Notes: generated from the sequence alone by a model not told the origin. DNA of 58,055 nt from a candidate division WOR-3 bacterium (GCA_026418155.1 JAOABV010000002.1:11493-69547), one strand, 5' to 3'. Shown: positions 27,667 to 37,655, counted from the stretch's first letter. Numbers and translations: made by a program.

Positions 27667-28338
27667 TTATTTGGGCAACTTCTTATGGCAGAGCCACCAG
27701 TCAATACATTCAAATTCACCGGCTTTGGCTTTAGCCAATCTTTCTTGAGCAGTCTTAACATCTCTTGCTGGCGGAATAATTACATGGTCATTCATAATCT
27801 CATTATTCGGCCAGTTTGCGGGCATTGCGACACCGTATTTATCCGAAATCTGCATTGCTTCTACAGCCCGTAAGATTTCGTCCATATTTCTACCCAGTTC
27901 TTGGGGATAATATAAGATAATTCGAATTTTACCTTTATCGTCAACAACAAATACAGCACGAACCGTATTGGTTCCTTTGCCGGGATGAATTAGACCAAGC
28001 GTTTCGGCAACTTTACCCGTATCCGCAATAATCGGAAATTCAATCTCTACGCCCAATTTCTCTTTAATCCATTCCTCCCATTTAATATGAGAAAAGACTT
28101 GGTCAACACTCAAACCTATGAGTTCGCAGTTCAACGCCTTAAATTTATTATATCTTTTCTGAAATGCGACAAACTCAGTAGTGCATACTGGAGTAAAATC
28201 TGCCGGATGACTAAATAAAACAAACCATTTCCCAGCAAACGCTTTGGGTAATTCCATCTCACCGTGAGTTGTCTGCACTTTCATTTCTGGAAAATTATCG
28301 CCTAAAAGCGGCATATTTCTCTTTTCAATATTATTCAT
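27667..28338 (-). CDS. Peroxiredoxin, Prx6/archaeal Tpx type
   Basis: 223-aa thiol peroxidase. The peroxidatic C52 is in [13 protein letters not shown]; two further cysteines, C211 and C217, near the C-terminus (FECIDWWLC) match the arrangement of archaeal-type Prx6 enzymes such as that of Aeropyrum. It reduces hydrogen peroxide and organic peroxides in the cytoplasm. AAAGGAG six bases before the ATG fixes the start. It lies 89 bases from desulfoferrodoxin and is probably co-expressed. Confidence 0.96.
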   Translation of the reverse strand: MNNIEKRNMPLLGDNFPEMKVQTTHGEMELPKAFAGKWFVLFSHPADFTPVCTTEFVAFQKRYNKFKALNCELIGLSVDQVFSHIKWEEWIKEKLGVEIEFPIIADTGKVAETLGLIHPGKGTNTVRAVFVVDDKGKIRIILYYPQELGRNMDEILRAVEAMQISDKYGVAMPANWPNNEIMNDHVIIPPARDVKTAQERLAKAKAGEFECIDWWLCHKKLPK

Positions 28339-28497
28339 AATTTCTCCTTTCTTGGTACTTTATTATTTATCATTTAGTAATTAGACTCTTTAATTTACAA
28401 TTAGATTCGGATTTACTTAATTTTTTATCCAAGGAAACTGCCTTACTCTATTGTTAGGCATAGAATCACAAACTCGATTAACTAATTAGCAAAAAAT

Positions 28498-29061
28498 TTA
28501 TTTTGTTTCAGTATACTTATTGTGATAAACAAATTTTTCTAAGGCATATCTTGGCGGACGCTCTTTCTCATCTTTAACTTGTTTTTCTGATAACACTGGT
28601 TTTATTACTGCTGAATGTTTACCGACCATAATTAGCGTTATCACATTCATCTCTTCGGGAATTCCAAGCACTTCTTTAACTTTTTTCGGGCTATAACCGG
28701 CAATTGGGTGTGCAACCAATCCAAGTTCAGTTGCTCTTAACATTAAAAAACCTACTGCCATTCCGCAACCAAAAAGATAATATTCTCGGTCGTGAATTAT
28801 ACAGTCAAATTCTTTTTTACTGAAAACCGCAATCATCATTGAAGCATCATATGCCCATTCATTGCCTTTAGATAACGTTGTCTTCATCTTTTCCAACATA
28901 TCCTTATCATAAACAAAGACAAATCGCCAGGGTTGATTATTAAAACAGGATGGTGCCAATTGTGCTGACTTTGCTAAATCTTCAATCAGTTCTTGAGTAA
29001 TTTCTACTGGGTCTAAAGACCGATATGCTCGACGCTTATCAATAGCATCTTTTACATCCAT
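28498..29061 (-). CDS. Nitroreductase-family FMN oxidoreductase
   Basis: 187 aa. DAIDKRRAYRSLDP at the start and SAQLAPSCFNNQPWRFVFV (about 32-50) are the FMN-binding signatures of the NADH-dependent nitroreductase fold; LGLVAHPIAGYSPKKVKEVLGIP is the usual C-terminal block. Such enzymes reduce nitro compounds, quinones or flavins; the real substrate is unknown. AAGGAGG before the ATG confirms the start. First gene of the oxidative-stress block. Confidence 0.9.
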   Translation of the reverse strand: MDVKDAIDKRRAYRSLDPVEITQELIEDLAKSAQLAPSCFNNQPWRFVFVYDKDMLEKMKTTLSKGNEWAYDASMMIAVFSKKEFDCIIHDREYYLFGCGMAVGFLMLRATELGLVAHPIAGYSPKKVKEVLGIPEEMNVITLIMVGKHSAVIKPVLSEKQVKDEKERPPRYALEKFVYHNKYTETK

Positions 29062-29261
29062 TCTGCCTCCTTAAAATTATATATTTCAAACCTGCTTCTC
29101 AGTTTTATTATGAACATAATAAATTTGTATATTATTTAATCACTGTTCTTAAATAAGTCTTTTATTTGTCTTACCAAAAGGTATACTTAAAAGTTTCCCC
29201 AAAATCAATCATAATTTTTATCTAACCCGCTAACAATCAAAAATTAACCACAAAAAACCGA

Positions 29262-29519
29262 TTACAATAGGGTATAGTTCCCTGTGTGGTTTAAGAATTT
29301 TATAATTCTTTTGATTTTTATATCTATTAAAACTCCATCTTTCTCTTTTATTAGACTGCTTATTTTATCCTCATTTTTTATTCCTATGTCCCCGTCTGAA
29401 ACATTTGCGATGTCGAAGTCTTTTAACCAACTTATCATTCTACCTTTCCGGAAGAAATTATCTATGTAATTATTCATATTATATACGACACTATCTATGA
29501 AGTCGCTCTCTTTAGACAA
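29262..29519 (-). other. Uncertain 85-codon ORF in frame after the lipoprotein stop
   Basis: A TTG-started ORF, rich in Lys, Asp and Ile, with no recognised family. It is in the same frame as the lipoprotein gene, only five codons past that gene's TAA, so it could be a fossil or readthrough extension rather than a gene. No Shine-Dalgarno sequence. Confidence 0.25.
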
Positions 29520-29534
29520 AATCTTTGTTTTTGT

Positions 29535-31376
29535 TTAATCCTTTTTAAGACTCGGTTTTGTTTGTTTCAGGATATGCTGAGGAATAGAGAGTCTTTTTGA
29601 AGATGAAGATTGGGTTGGTTTTGTCAAAGCAGATGGCAAAACAAAATTACCGGCTCGGTCAGTTTTGATTAGCAAAACATCTAAATAACCTGCACCATAA
29701 GAATCAGTCGCTCCTGTTATAATATAGCCACCATCTGGACTCTGTCGAACTGAATAACCAAAATCATCATCAGTTCCACCAATAATTTTCTCCCATTGCA
29801 TTATGCCAGTTGAATTGGTCTTGATTAACCAGACATTCGCATCAGCAGAATTAGTGAAACCAGTAATAATATAGCCACCGTCACTGGTTTGCTGTACTGA
29901 ATAACCATAATCCTCATCGGTCTTATTAAATGTCTTATCCCATTGCCGACTGCCGGACGAAGTCGTTTTTATTAACCAAAAATCGATATTCTCTAAATCG
30001 TAAGAATATGTATAACCAGTTATGATGTAACCGCCATCAGTGGTCTGTTGCACCGAATAACCATAATCTTCGTCTGCTTTATCAAAAGTTTTATTCCATT
30101 GCATATTGCCACTGACATCGGTCTTAATTAACCAGACATCGATATTATCATTATCCACGAAATAAGTCCAACCAACGATGATATATCCATTGTCAGCCGT
30201 TCGCTTTACTTCCATACCATAATCTTCTTCATTTTTATGAAAATTTTTGTTCCATTGCATATTGCCGGTTGAATTAGTCTTAATTAGCAAAACATCAGTT
30301 CCATTTGCGCCACCTGTTGTGATACTTCCGGTCAAAATATATCCACCATCTGGTGTCTGCTGAACTGACGCACCATAATCATCACTAGTTCCGCCGAAAG
30401 TTTTTCGCCATTGTTCATTACCTAAAGAATCGGTCTTGATAAGCCAAATATCAGCACCGCCAGCACCAAAAGATTCAGTTGTGCCTGTTATGATATAGCC
30501 TCGGTCTGCAGTCTGTTGCACCGAATAACCGTAATCGTCGCTAGTCCCGCCGAATATTCTATTCCATTGTTCAATACCCATTGAATCGGTCTTAATCAAC
30601 CAAACATCAGAACTACCATATGTTGCAGTGGCACCAACAATAATATATCCACCATCAGATGTTGGTTGCACCGAAAATCCAATATCGTCATCATCCAACC
30701 CAAAAGTTCTGCTCCAAATTAGCACATTAGAAATATTAATTGTGTGAGGATTTGACCAATTTGTAATTGCACCTTTAATATCTTTGGCTCTGGCTCTAAC
30801 TGAATAATTTCCTTCAGACGACCACCTATAAGACATAGTACAGATTGTGCCACTGCTAATAAAATTAGACCAATTTGAATATGTGCCATCTCCCCAATCA
30901 AATTGATAAGCAACACTATCATTATCTGAATCAATAGTTGAAGTGCTAAAATTACAAATTGTGCCAATTCTAGCGGATAAAGGGCCACTTGGCACTGAAG
31001 GAATATTGGGCAATGCGTTTGGGCGAATTGTAATCTGATGCCCGTTTGACCAAGACGAAACTTTTTCTTTTGTATCCTTTGCCCGAACTTTTATGGTATA
31101 AGATTTTGCCGATGCCCAGGAATTTGTCATAATTATTGAATCACCACTTGGTATAAAATCACTCCAATTTGAACTATCACCGTCATCCCAATAAAATTGA
31201 TATGCAATATCATCACCATTGGGGTCAGTCGTTCTGGTAGAAAAACTATATTCTCCATACTGATACCCAATTGAAGGTCCAGAAGGTGTTGCGGGCGTAT
31301 TTGGTGCTTTATTTCGTTTGCAAGAAATGATTAGAATTAATATACCTAATAGAATATTTAACCAATATCGTCTCAT
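29535..31376 (-). CDS. Lipoprotein with two PKD-like domains and seven ~52-aa repeats
   Basis: 613 aa. The signal ends in a lipobox LIISC (Cys 19). Two Ig/PKD-like domains follow (about 28-115 and 120-215, each with a GD-SNWS motif). Seven repeats occupy about 219-590, each W-x-RTFGG-x-DDDYGYSVQQT-x-DGGYIITG and closing with DVWLIKTDS-x-G-x-Q. A short basic tail ends the protein. The repeats resemble propeller/delta-60-like modules found in secreted proteins of FCB candidate phyla. They are also repetitive at DNA level (about 156-bp period), so copy number may vary between strains. Function unknown, probably surface-exposed. Confidence 0.85.
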   Translation of the reverse strand: MRRYWLNILLGILILIISCKRNKAPNTPATPSGPSIGYQYGEYSFSTRTTDPNGDDIAYQFYWDDGDSSNWSDFIPSGDSIIMTNSWASAKSYTIKVRAKDTKEKVSSWSNGHQITIRPNALPNIPSVPSGPLSARIGTICNFSTSTIDSDNDSVAYQFDWGDGTYSNWSNFISSGTICTMSYRWSSEGNYSVRARAKDIKGAITNWSNPHTINISNVLIWSRTFGLDDDDIGFSVQPTSDGGYIIVGATATYGSSDVWLIKTDSMGIEQWNRIFGGTSDDYGYSVQQTADRGYIITGTTESFGAGGADIWLIKTDSLGNEQWRKTFGGTSDDYGASVQQTPDGGYILTGSITTGGANGTDVLLIKTNSTGNMQWNKNFHKNEEDYGMEVKRTADNGYIIVGWTYFVDNDNIDVWLIKTDVSGNMQWNKTFDKADEDYGYSVQQTTDGGYIITGYTYSYDLENIDFWLIKTTSSGSRQWDKTFNKTDEDYGYSVQQTSDGGYIITGFTNSADANVWLIKTNSTGIMQWEKIIGGTDDDFGYSVRQSPDGGYIITGATDSYGAGYLDVLLIKTDRAGNFVLPSALTKPTQSSSSKRLSIPQHILKQTKPSLKKD

Positions 31377-31465
31377 AGTTTTTCTCTTTACGCTTTATTT
31401 TTATATTAAATCAAGTTAAACCAAAAAATTCCTGCTGTCAAGTTCAAAAACATTGACGAGAACAA

Positions 31466-31856
31466 TAAAAAGTCAATTCTTACTATTGAATATATTGGAA
31501 TCACTGAATATTTTTCTTAATTTTCTCTATGGTTTTTTCCGATACAGATGCGTGCCTCAAGTGTTTGCTGGGGCATTTTTTCAGAGATTTCAAACATGAG
31601 TATATTGAAAAAATCAGTTCTTACTATCGAACATATTGAACTTGCTGAATATTTTTCTTGTTTTTTCTATGGTTTTTTCCGATACAGATGCATACCTCAA
31701 GTATTTTCTGGAACACTTTTCAGAGATCTCAAACATTAGTATACTGAAAGAAATCAATTCTTACTATTGAATATATTTCTTATTTTTCTACGATTTTTTC
31801 GGAACGAATGTGTGACGTAAGTTTTCCATAACACTTTTCCACAGCGCTCAAACCTT
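31466..31856 (-). repeat. Three tandem copies of the MITE-like element (E1-E3)
   Basis: Units at about 31466-31595, 31596-31735 and 31736-31856, all in the orientation opposite to copy D. Shared signatures are TCAATTCTTACTATTGAATA, TTTTTCCGATACAGATGC (E1, E2; E3 is degenerate), CTCAAGT and CACTTTTCAGAGAT. Reverse-complemented E2 aligns with copy D throughout. The rest of the gap 31377-31935 is featureless. Confidence 0.75.
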
Positions 31857-31935
31857 GGAGTCTCTAAAAATCCTGAATTTTATCTGTCATATTCAGTATC
31901 AGATACCTCTATTTTTTCGTATAAATACGGCCGGA

Positions 31936-32367
31936 TTAAGAAAGAAATGGCCAGCGTCGGGTAATTGTATAATGTTCATTAGTTTTTTGATACTCAAAGA
32001 GACCACTTACTTTAATATCTTTTATAAGTGCTTTCACCTTGTCATAAAGTCCTCGGGGGTAGAAAAGATAAAAGACCGGAACTAAAGTGGCGAACTTTGC
32101 CCATTGCTGCGCTTCTTCTTCATTAATACTACTGAATGTTTCCACTTCACCAATCATTACGATTTTATTGTTCAAGGTGTTGATAATAACAATATCCGGA
32201 TAATATTCATTACCTTCAGCATCAGTCACAACTTTATTGCGTAATGGATGATTGACAAATGTCATTAAATGTGGTTGGGCTGGATTAGGATAATTATATA
32301 AACTCCTTTTGATGAGATTGATTATTGTTTCGTGGACCACTTGTTCCGGTAATGGTCTATCTTCCAT
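31936..32367 (-). CDS. Conserved hypothetical protein with possible PD-(D/E)xK nuclease-like core
   Basis: 143 aa, not recognised as a named family. The middle, YPDIVIINTLNNKIVMIGEVET (about 57-78), has the spacing of an Asp followed by an E-x-E strand, as in the restriction-endonuclease-like fold, though the usual final Lys is not evident. It is followed by WAKFATLVPVFYLFYP. GGGAG before the ATG supports it as a real gene. It is the most downstream gene of the GT2-hisC-tldDE run; no toxin, methylase or other defence gene is adjacent. Confidence 0.6.
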   Translation of the reverse strand: MEDRPLPEQVVHETIINLIKRSLYNYPNPAQPHLMTFVNHPLRNKVVTDAEGNEYYPDIVIINTLNNKIVMIGEVETFSSINEEEAQQWAKFATLVPVFYLFYPRGLYDKVKALIKDIKVSGLFEYQKTNEHYTITRRWPFLS

Positions 32368-32495
32368 TTATACTCCCACAAAAAAATAATAATTATAATC
32401 AAGTTACTTAAATCAAATGAACCCGATTTCTACATAAATGTTATTTGCTTATCGCGGACCGTAAAATATCAAGTCACATTTAGTAAAAATGCATC

Positions 32496-33839
32496 TCAGT
32501 ATTGAGTTTTTCCCGTAAAATTAAAATCTTTAATTAAAAGGGCTGGAGCCACAACTGAAGCATTTTCGCCTGTGAGAAAATTTTCTTTAGAGATGGCGAT
32601 TACTTGTTTTAAGGTTTCATAGATATTTATCGTATAACGAAGATTTTTTATGCCATATTGGATTTTGCCATTTTCTACCCAGAATGTGCCGTCACGGGTT
32701 AAGCCGGTAATTAAAGTCTTATCTGGGTCTACTACTCTTGTATACCAGAATCTGGTAACTAAAATACCTTTATCCAACATCTTCAGCATATCACTCATTG
32801 ATTTTGTCCCTGGTTTCACTACCAAATTTGCTGGAAACGGACCATAAGGATTAGGTTGCGGTAATGCATGGCCGGTATTGGTTTTTTTGAGTTTGTTAGC
32901 ATAGAACGAATCAAAAACAACTCCTTTAGCAATACCTTTATCAATCAGTAACACTTTTTTTCGGTCAACCCCTTCAAAATCAAAAGGAAGCGCGAGTGAT
33001 AGAGGATGTGCGGAATCATCAACTATAGTAATATTTTCGCCGGTAATTTGTTTTCCTAAGTTTTTAGAGATTATCGAGCGTTTTTCAGCAAACGCTTTAG
33101 CGCCAAACTCAAGCCAACCAAGAAACATAATAATCTCAGCAACTGCAAATGGTTCTAATAATACCGTATAGGTACCAGGTGAAATTTCTTTGGGATTTTT
33201 ACTTAAGAGGGCTTTTTCCGATGCGATTTCGGCTAATTCTTTCCAATTAATATTATCAAATTTCTTATTTGCAGCAGCAGTAAATCCAGAACTATTTTCC
33301 GACATTGCGGTAACGGAAACATAAGTATCCATTCCTTGAGCATATTTATCAATTCCGAAATTATTTCTAATACCCAAACTATAAGTGCTAGTATGGATTA
33401 CCCCAGCAACATCTAAATTATATCTTTTGCAGATCTTAACAATTTCTCTCACTGCCGATGCTCTTTGCTCAGGAGTAACAACCTCGATTACTTCTGTCTT
33501 ATGCTCTTTAATTTTTGACTTTGTAGTCGGTTTAGGAAGACTAACAAAATCTTTATCTGGAGTTGAATGCATTGCTAATTCGGCTGCTTTGCAGATTGCC
33601 ATTTTTACTCCTGTCGGTGTCAAGTTACGGGTAGAAAGCCCACCAATCCGTTTGCCTTCGGAAGAATCGATTATCACTCTGGTCCATAGATAAGGATTTT
33701 CCACTGTTATATTCTGATGGATTGTAGAATTAGCAAAACGTGTTGTTCCCCGCTGAATAGAGAAAATACCCACTTCACTCATATCTAAAGGTGTTAATGC
33801 CGCAGAAAGTAATTCTTTAGTTTTATTCTTATCAATCAT
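32496..33839 (-). CDS. tldE: TldE/PmbA-family component of the TldD-TldE metalloprotease
   Basis: 447 aa. TldE is the non-catalytic partner of TldD; the heterodimer degrades unfolded peptides and, in enterobacteria, processes microcin B17 precursor and CcdA. Signatures seen are IIDSSEGKRIGGLSTRNLT, FDFEGVDRKKVLLIDKGIAKG and LITGLTRDGTFWVENGKI. The ATG at 33839 has GAGGTG six bases upstream and is preferred over the GTG four codons earlier. No peptide precursor was found nearby, so a general proteolytic or maturation role is most likely. Confidence 0.9.
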   Translation of the reverse strand: MIDKNKTKELLSAALTPLDMSEVGIFSIQRGTTRFANSTIHQNITVENPYLWTRVIIDSSEGKRIGGLSTRNLTPTGVKMAICKAAELAMHSTPDKDFVSLPKPTTKSKIKEHKTEVIEVVTPEQRASAVREIVKICKRYNLDVAGVIHTSTYSLGIRNNFGIDKYAQGMDTYVSVTAMSENSSGFTAAANKKFDNINWKELAEIASEKALLSKNPKEISPGTYTVLLEPFAVAEIIMFLGWLEFGAKAFAEKRSIISKNLGKQITGENITIVDDSAHPLSLALPFDFEGVDRKKVLLIDKGIAKGVVFDSFYANKLKKTNTGHALPQPNPYGPFPANLVVKPGTKSMSDMLKMLDKGILVTRFWYTRVVDPDKTLITGLTRDGTFWVENGKIQYGIKNLRYTINIYETLKQVIAISKENFLTGENASVVAPALLIKDFNFTGKTQY

Positions 33840-33937
33840 TCGACACCTCACTATTCTACTATTATCTTAACACTCATTACTATCTTCTTATTATCTTAAT
33901 ATTTTTTTGAATATGTCCGATTTCATTGACATATCGT

Positions 33938-35398
33938 TTATTTACCTATTCTAATATTGCGGAAGCGTGCGGGTGAAGCTCCATGGCCTACGGTCATTGT
34001 TTGCATTGGGTCACCTTTTCCACAATTGGGCACACCCCAAACTTCCCAATAGTTCTCATTACAAATTGCGTCACAATTACGCCAGATTTCATAAGAGATG
34101 CCGGAATAAGAAGGACGTCTAACCATCTCGGTCTTTTTACCATTTTTAATTAGCCATCCAATTTCTGAAGAGATATGATAATTTAGTCGCATATCGTCGA
34201 TACTGGGTGAACCGGCTGATTCAAGATAAATGCCATCTTCAGTATCTGCAATTAAATCTTCCAATGTCCAAGTTCCAGGTAGAAGATTGATATTAGTCAT
34301 TCGGATAAGTGGAATCGATGCCCAAGAATCTGCCCGCATTGCGCCGTTGGACGACTGATTAATAACTGGCGCGGTTTCTCGTGATGTTAGATAACCATTA
34401 AAAATGCCGTCCTTTATCAGATAGGTTTTTTGGGCCGGCACACCTTCATCATCAAAACCAAAAGAACCAAGACCACCTTCAATTGTTGCATCAGCCGTTA
34501 TATTTACAATTGGTGACCCCATCTGAAATTTATACAATTTATCAATAGTCAAATGGCTTTTACCGGCTAAACTTACTTCTGTGCCTAACACCCGGTCAAG
34601 TTCTGTAGGATGACCGATAGTTTCGTGTATTTGGATAGCAGTCATTGAACCGTCACAGATGACGGTTGTCGTTACATCTGGGCATTCTCGAGCAGTTGTT
34701 AAGGCAACAGATTCTTCTGCGACGCGTTGGGCATTTTCTAAAAACTTTTGTGATTCGATAAATTCGTAACCAGCAGTTTTATAATGGCCGTGCATTCCTG
34801 GATAAGAACGCTCACCGGTAATATTACCTTTAACAGCAGTTGCAGCAATAAAACCACCAGATTGATAAATCCACTGCTCAATATAAGAATCATCGCTTGC
34901 GGCAAAGATTTGAAATTTCTTGTTAAATGAGAGATAACTTTCAACTAAACTGACACCTTTGACTTTTCGCATTATTTCATCAACTTGTAAAAGTAACGAC
35001 ATTTTATCTTCTAATGAAACCGTAAATGGGTCTTTAATTATTGTAGTTTTATATTCTCCGATGATTTTTCCTTTCGAATCCAAAAACACATCTTTTGCCT
35101 TTAAGGTTGAAGATGCTTTAGCCACACGCACTGCTAAACTTGCAGTTTTAGCCACATCTTCTTTATTTAATTTAGCAGTTGCGGCAAATCCCCAGCATCC
35201 TTGAGCAATTACTCTAATACCAACACCAGCATCTTCATCTTTTTTTAATACTTCAACTCGTCCATTTTTTATCATCATTTCTTCTTCTTGTTTTCTAATC
35301 AAACGGACATCGACATAACTGGCACCTTTCATCTTAGCCGAATTGAGTGCTACCGCGACTAAATCCTTATCGATTCCAGTAACTTGTGCAGATTGCAT
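33938..35398 (-). CDS. tldD: TldD metalloprotease subunit
   Basis: 486 aa. The zinc motif HExxxH is present at 258-263 (HETIGH), and the third ligand is expected in the C-terminal GLGSFGFDDEG region. It acts with the TldE subunit encoded 98 bases downstream. AGGAGGTG four bases before the ATG is a strong ribosome-binding site. hisC lies 33 bases upstream on the same strand. Confidence 0.94.
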   Translation of the reverse strand: MQSAQVTGIDKDLVAVALNSAKMKGASYVDVRLIRKQEEEMMIKNGRVEVLKKDEDAGVGIRVIAQGCWGFAATAKLNKEDVAKTASLAVRVAKASSTLKAKDVFLDSKGKIIGEYKTTIIKDPFTVSLEDKMSLLLQVDEIMRKVKGVSLVESYLSFNKKFQIFAASDDSYIEQWIYQSGGFIAATAVKGNITGERSYPGMHGHYKTAGYEFIESQKFLENAQRVAEESVALTTARECPDVTTTVICDGSMTAIQIHETIGHPTELDRVLGTEVSLAGKSHLTIDKLYKFQMGSPIVNITADATIEGGLGSFGFDDEGVPAQKTYLIKDGIFNGYLTSRETAPVINQSSNGAMRADSWASIPLIRMTNINLLPGTWTLEDLIADTEDGIYLESAGSPSIDDMRLNYHISSEIGWLIKNGKKTEMVRRPSYSGISYEIWRNCDAICNENYWEVWGVPNCGKGDPMQTMTVGHGASPARFRNIRIGK

Positions 35399-35431
35399 AA
35401 CACCTCCTAAATTATTAACCGCTTGTACTCA

Positions 35432-36526
35432 TTATGATATAAGTACTTCGGTCAACTCTTTGATTAATTTTCTATTTTCCGCTGGTGTTCCGATACTGAT
35501 GCGCAAAGCATTAGGAAAACCATACTCTTTAATCGTGCGGGTAATAACTCGGCGTTGTTGTAAGGCTTCGAAAATGTCTTTCGAATCAGTCGCAAAATTG
35601 GTAAAGATAAAATTAGCATAAGTTGGTAAATAAAAAATCTTCAGTTTACTCAGTTCCCGATACAAGTATTTTTTGCCTTGCTCATTGATTCGGCGGCTGC
35701 GCTTAATATGACTCCAATCATCCAAAGCCGCAATTGCGGCTACCTGTGCTAACCGATTAACATTAAACGGCGTGCGCACTTTCATCATACTATTAATAAT
35801 TTCCGGTGACGCAATACCATATCCAATTCTTAATCCGGCTAAACCATAAATTTTAGAAAAAGTCCTTAAAATCAAAACATTTTTCCCTTCCTGAAGATAT
35901 TTCAAAGAATTCGGATACTCTTTCTCGGTGATATAATCATAATAGGCTTCGTCGATAACCACTAAGACAAAATTCGGCACTTTATCCATAAACTCATCCA
36001 GTTCATTAGCCCATATGCAAGTTCCAAGGGGATTAATCGGGTTATCAAGATAGATGATTTTAGTCTGAGCCGTAATTTCCGACAGCATCCGATGCAAATC
36101 GTGACGATATTCTTTGAGTGGTATATCTTGAGTCATACTACCAACCACTTCTGCACCAATTTTTGCCATTAAGAAAGAACCCGCACTGCGCATTAATCGT
36201 TCATAAGGGTTTAAGAAAGTAAGACAAGCAAAATAAATCAATTCCACCGAACCATTACCTAAAATGATATTATCGATACTGACATTATGTTTTTCGGCTA
36301 ACTTCTGTTTAAGATAATACCCATTATCATCCGGGTAGAGATATGTCTCGGAAAGATATTTTTTTATGGCATTAAGAGCTTTAGGCGATGTTCCCAAAGG
36401 ATTTTCATTGGATGCCAGTTTAATAATCTTGCCCACCAAATTCAGTTCTCGGGCAACCTCTTCAATCGGTTTTCCTGGTTTATAGGTCTTTATTGCTGAA
36501 ATATTAGGTCTTGGTAAAAAACTCAT
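35432..36526 (-). CDS. hisC: Histidinol-phosphate aminotransferase
   Basis: Converts imidazole acetol phosphate to histidinol phosphate, or acts as an aromatic aminotransferase; a PLP enzyme of 364 aa. PLP lysine K225 in RTFSKIYGLAGLRIGYG; LASNENPLGTSP at 38-49; VIDEAYYDY at 190-198. The common NPNNPTG block reads DNPINPLGT. AAGGAGG lies six bases before the ATG and touches the stop of the preceding flippase-like gene, so the two are coupled. No other his gene is present, so use in aromatic amino acid synthesis is also possible. Confidence 0.9.
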   Translation of the reverse strand: MSFLPRPNISAIKTYKPGKPIEEVARELNLVGKIIKLASNENPLGTSPKALNAIKKYLSETYLYPDDNGYYLKQKLAEKHNVSIDNIILGNGSVELIYFACLTFLNPYERLMRSAGSFLMAKIGAEVVGSMTQDIPLKEYRHDLHRMLSEITAQTKIIYLDNPINPLGTCIWANELDEFMDKVPNFVLVVIDEAYYDYITEKEYPNSLKYLQEGKNVLILRTFSKIYGLAGLRIGYGIASPEIINSMMKVRTPFNVNRLAQVAAIAALDDWSHIKRSRRINEQGKKYLYRELSKLKIFYLPTYANFIFTNFATDSKDIFEALQQRRVITRTIKEYGFPNALRISIGTPAENRKLIKELTEVLIS

Positions 36527-36537
36527 TCTTTTCCTCC

Positions 36538-37641
36538 TTAGGTCTTGTTTTCTTTAATTACTAAAATCTGTTTTTCGCTATCCGCAATCTGTTTTTTACT
36601 ATTTTGCGAAAAATGGTCAGGGGTTAGCGGATGGCGAATTGCATCGGATTGTGTTTGTTCTGTGGATGCAACCACATAATGGGCTTGTCGCTTGATAAAT
36701 AAAAACACAATACCGCCAATAAATGCAAAAATTAAATTAATTATCAAAAAGAGCGCACTTATTGCAGTGGCTTTTTCTTTGGCGATGCCCACAAAGGTAT
36801 TAAACATATAAACAAAACTATTTTCTCTTATACCCAGTCCGCCGACAGATACCGGAATCATGGTTATTACCCCAATTGCCGGAATATATAAGAAATAATA
36901 CAAGAGAGATTTATTGACTGAAATACCAAGCGCAATTAGCCACCACACCATAGCAATTGCAGATTGAACTAACAGTGAAAGCAGAAAACTCCATACAAGT
37001 TTATCTTTAATTTGGCGATAATCTTTTATTTCTTGATAAGCCCGTTCAAATCGTTCGCCTAATCGAAAAATTTTTAGGTGGAAAAATATTTGAGAAAAAA
37101 TTCGGTGCACCCGGTCAGAAAACATTGCCAACATTACGACCATTAAAAACACTAAGCCGGCTATTTCTAAAAGCAAGTAGCGATTGCTACCCATCTTCGC
37201 TAAAAAAAGCACACCTGAGGCTAAAGAGGCAAAAAAGAAAATACCAATAAAACCGATAAATCGGTCAACAAATGCTGCGGCTAATGCCGGCGAAGTCCGA
37301 TGTCGGCCGGTTTCTGAATCTCTTTGCGCAGTATAGGCAATTCGAATAACATCACCACCTATTGCCGTCGGTAAGATGTTATTAAAAAGCCAAGATGCCA
37401 AATAGACTTTTAAAAGATAACCAAAAGAGAATCTAATATTACGCGCATCCAATAGAATTTTCCATCGCCAATTACTGAGTAGTAAAAAGATAAAACAGAG
37501 AAAAATCGCCATCAGATAATAATAAATATTAACTTGTTTCATAATTGCATACGCATCTTTTAAATTGACTTTTTGAACCAGATAAAACATTAATGCAAGG
37601 GTAATGATTATTTGAAATATGGAAAATATACTTTTCTTCAT
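36538..37641 (-). CDS. Flippase-like membrane protein (LPG-synthase TM / UPF0104 family)
   Basis: About 367 aa with eight or so transmembrane segments and the family signatures YLASWLFNNILPTAIGGDVIRI (about 83-105) and VSVGGLGIRENSFV. Related proteins include the membrane half of MprF and AglD; they are thought to move lipid-linked substrates. The ATG at 37641 is preferred over the TTG two codons earlier; no ribosome-binding site is visible, consistent with coupling to the GT2 gene, whose stop is 14 bases upstream. With that glycosyltransferase it may build and move a lipid-linked sugar. Confidence 0.87.
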   Translation of the reverse strand: MKKSIFSIFQIIITLALMFYLVQKVNLKDAYAIMKQVNIYYYLMAIFLCFIFLLLSNWRWKILLDARNIRFSFGYLLKVYLASWLFNNILPTAIGGDVIRIAYTAQRDSETGRHRTSPALAAAFVDRFIGFIGIFFFASLASGVLFLAKMGSNRYLLLEIAGLVFLMVVMLAMFSDRVHRIFSQIFFHLKIFRLGERFERAYQEIKDYRQIKDKLVWSFLLSLLVQSAIAMVWWLIALGISVNKSLLYYFLYIPAIGVITMIPVSVGGLGIRENSFVYMFNTFVGIAKEKATAISALFLIINLIFAFIGGIVFLFIKRQAHYVVASTEQTQSDAIRHPLTPDHFSQNSKKQIADSEKQILVIKENKT

Positions 37642-37655
37642 TAGCAAAATTTGAT

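Noticed and set aside
33839-33851. GTG start of tldE at 33851
   Set aside because: The ATG four codons later has GAGGTG at correct spacing, whereas the GTG would lie within that ribosome-binding site.
32496-35398. Microcin or other RiPP cluster around tldD-tldE
   Set aside because: No precursor peptide, cyclodehydratase or exporter gene is nearby; TldD/TldE are widespread housekeeping proteases.
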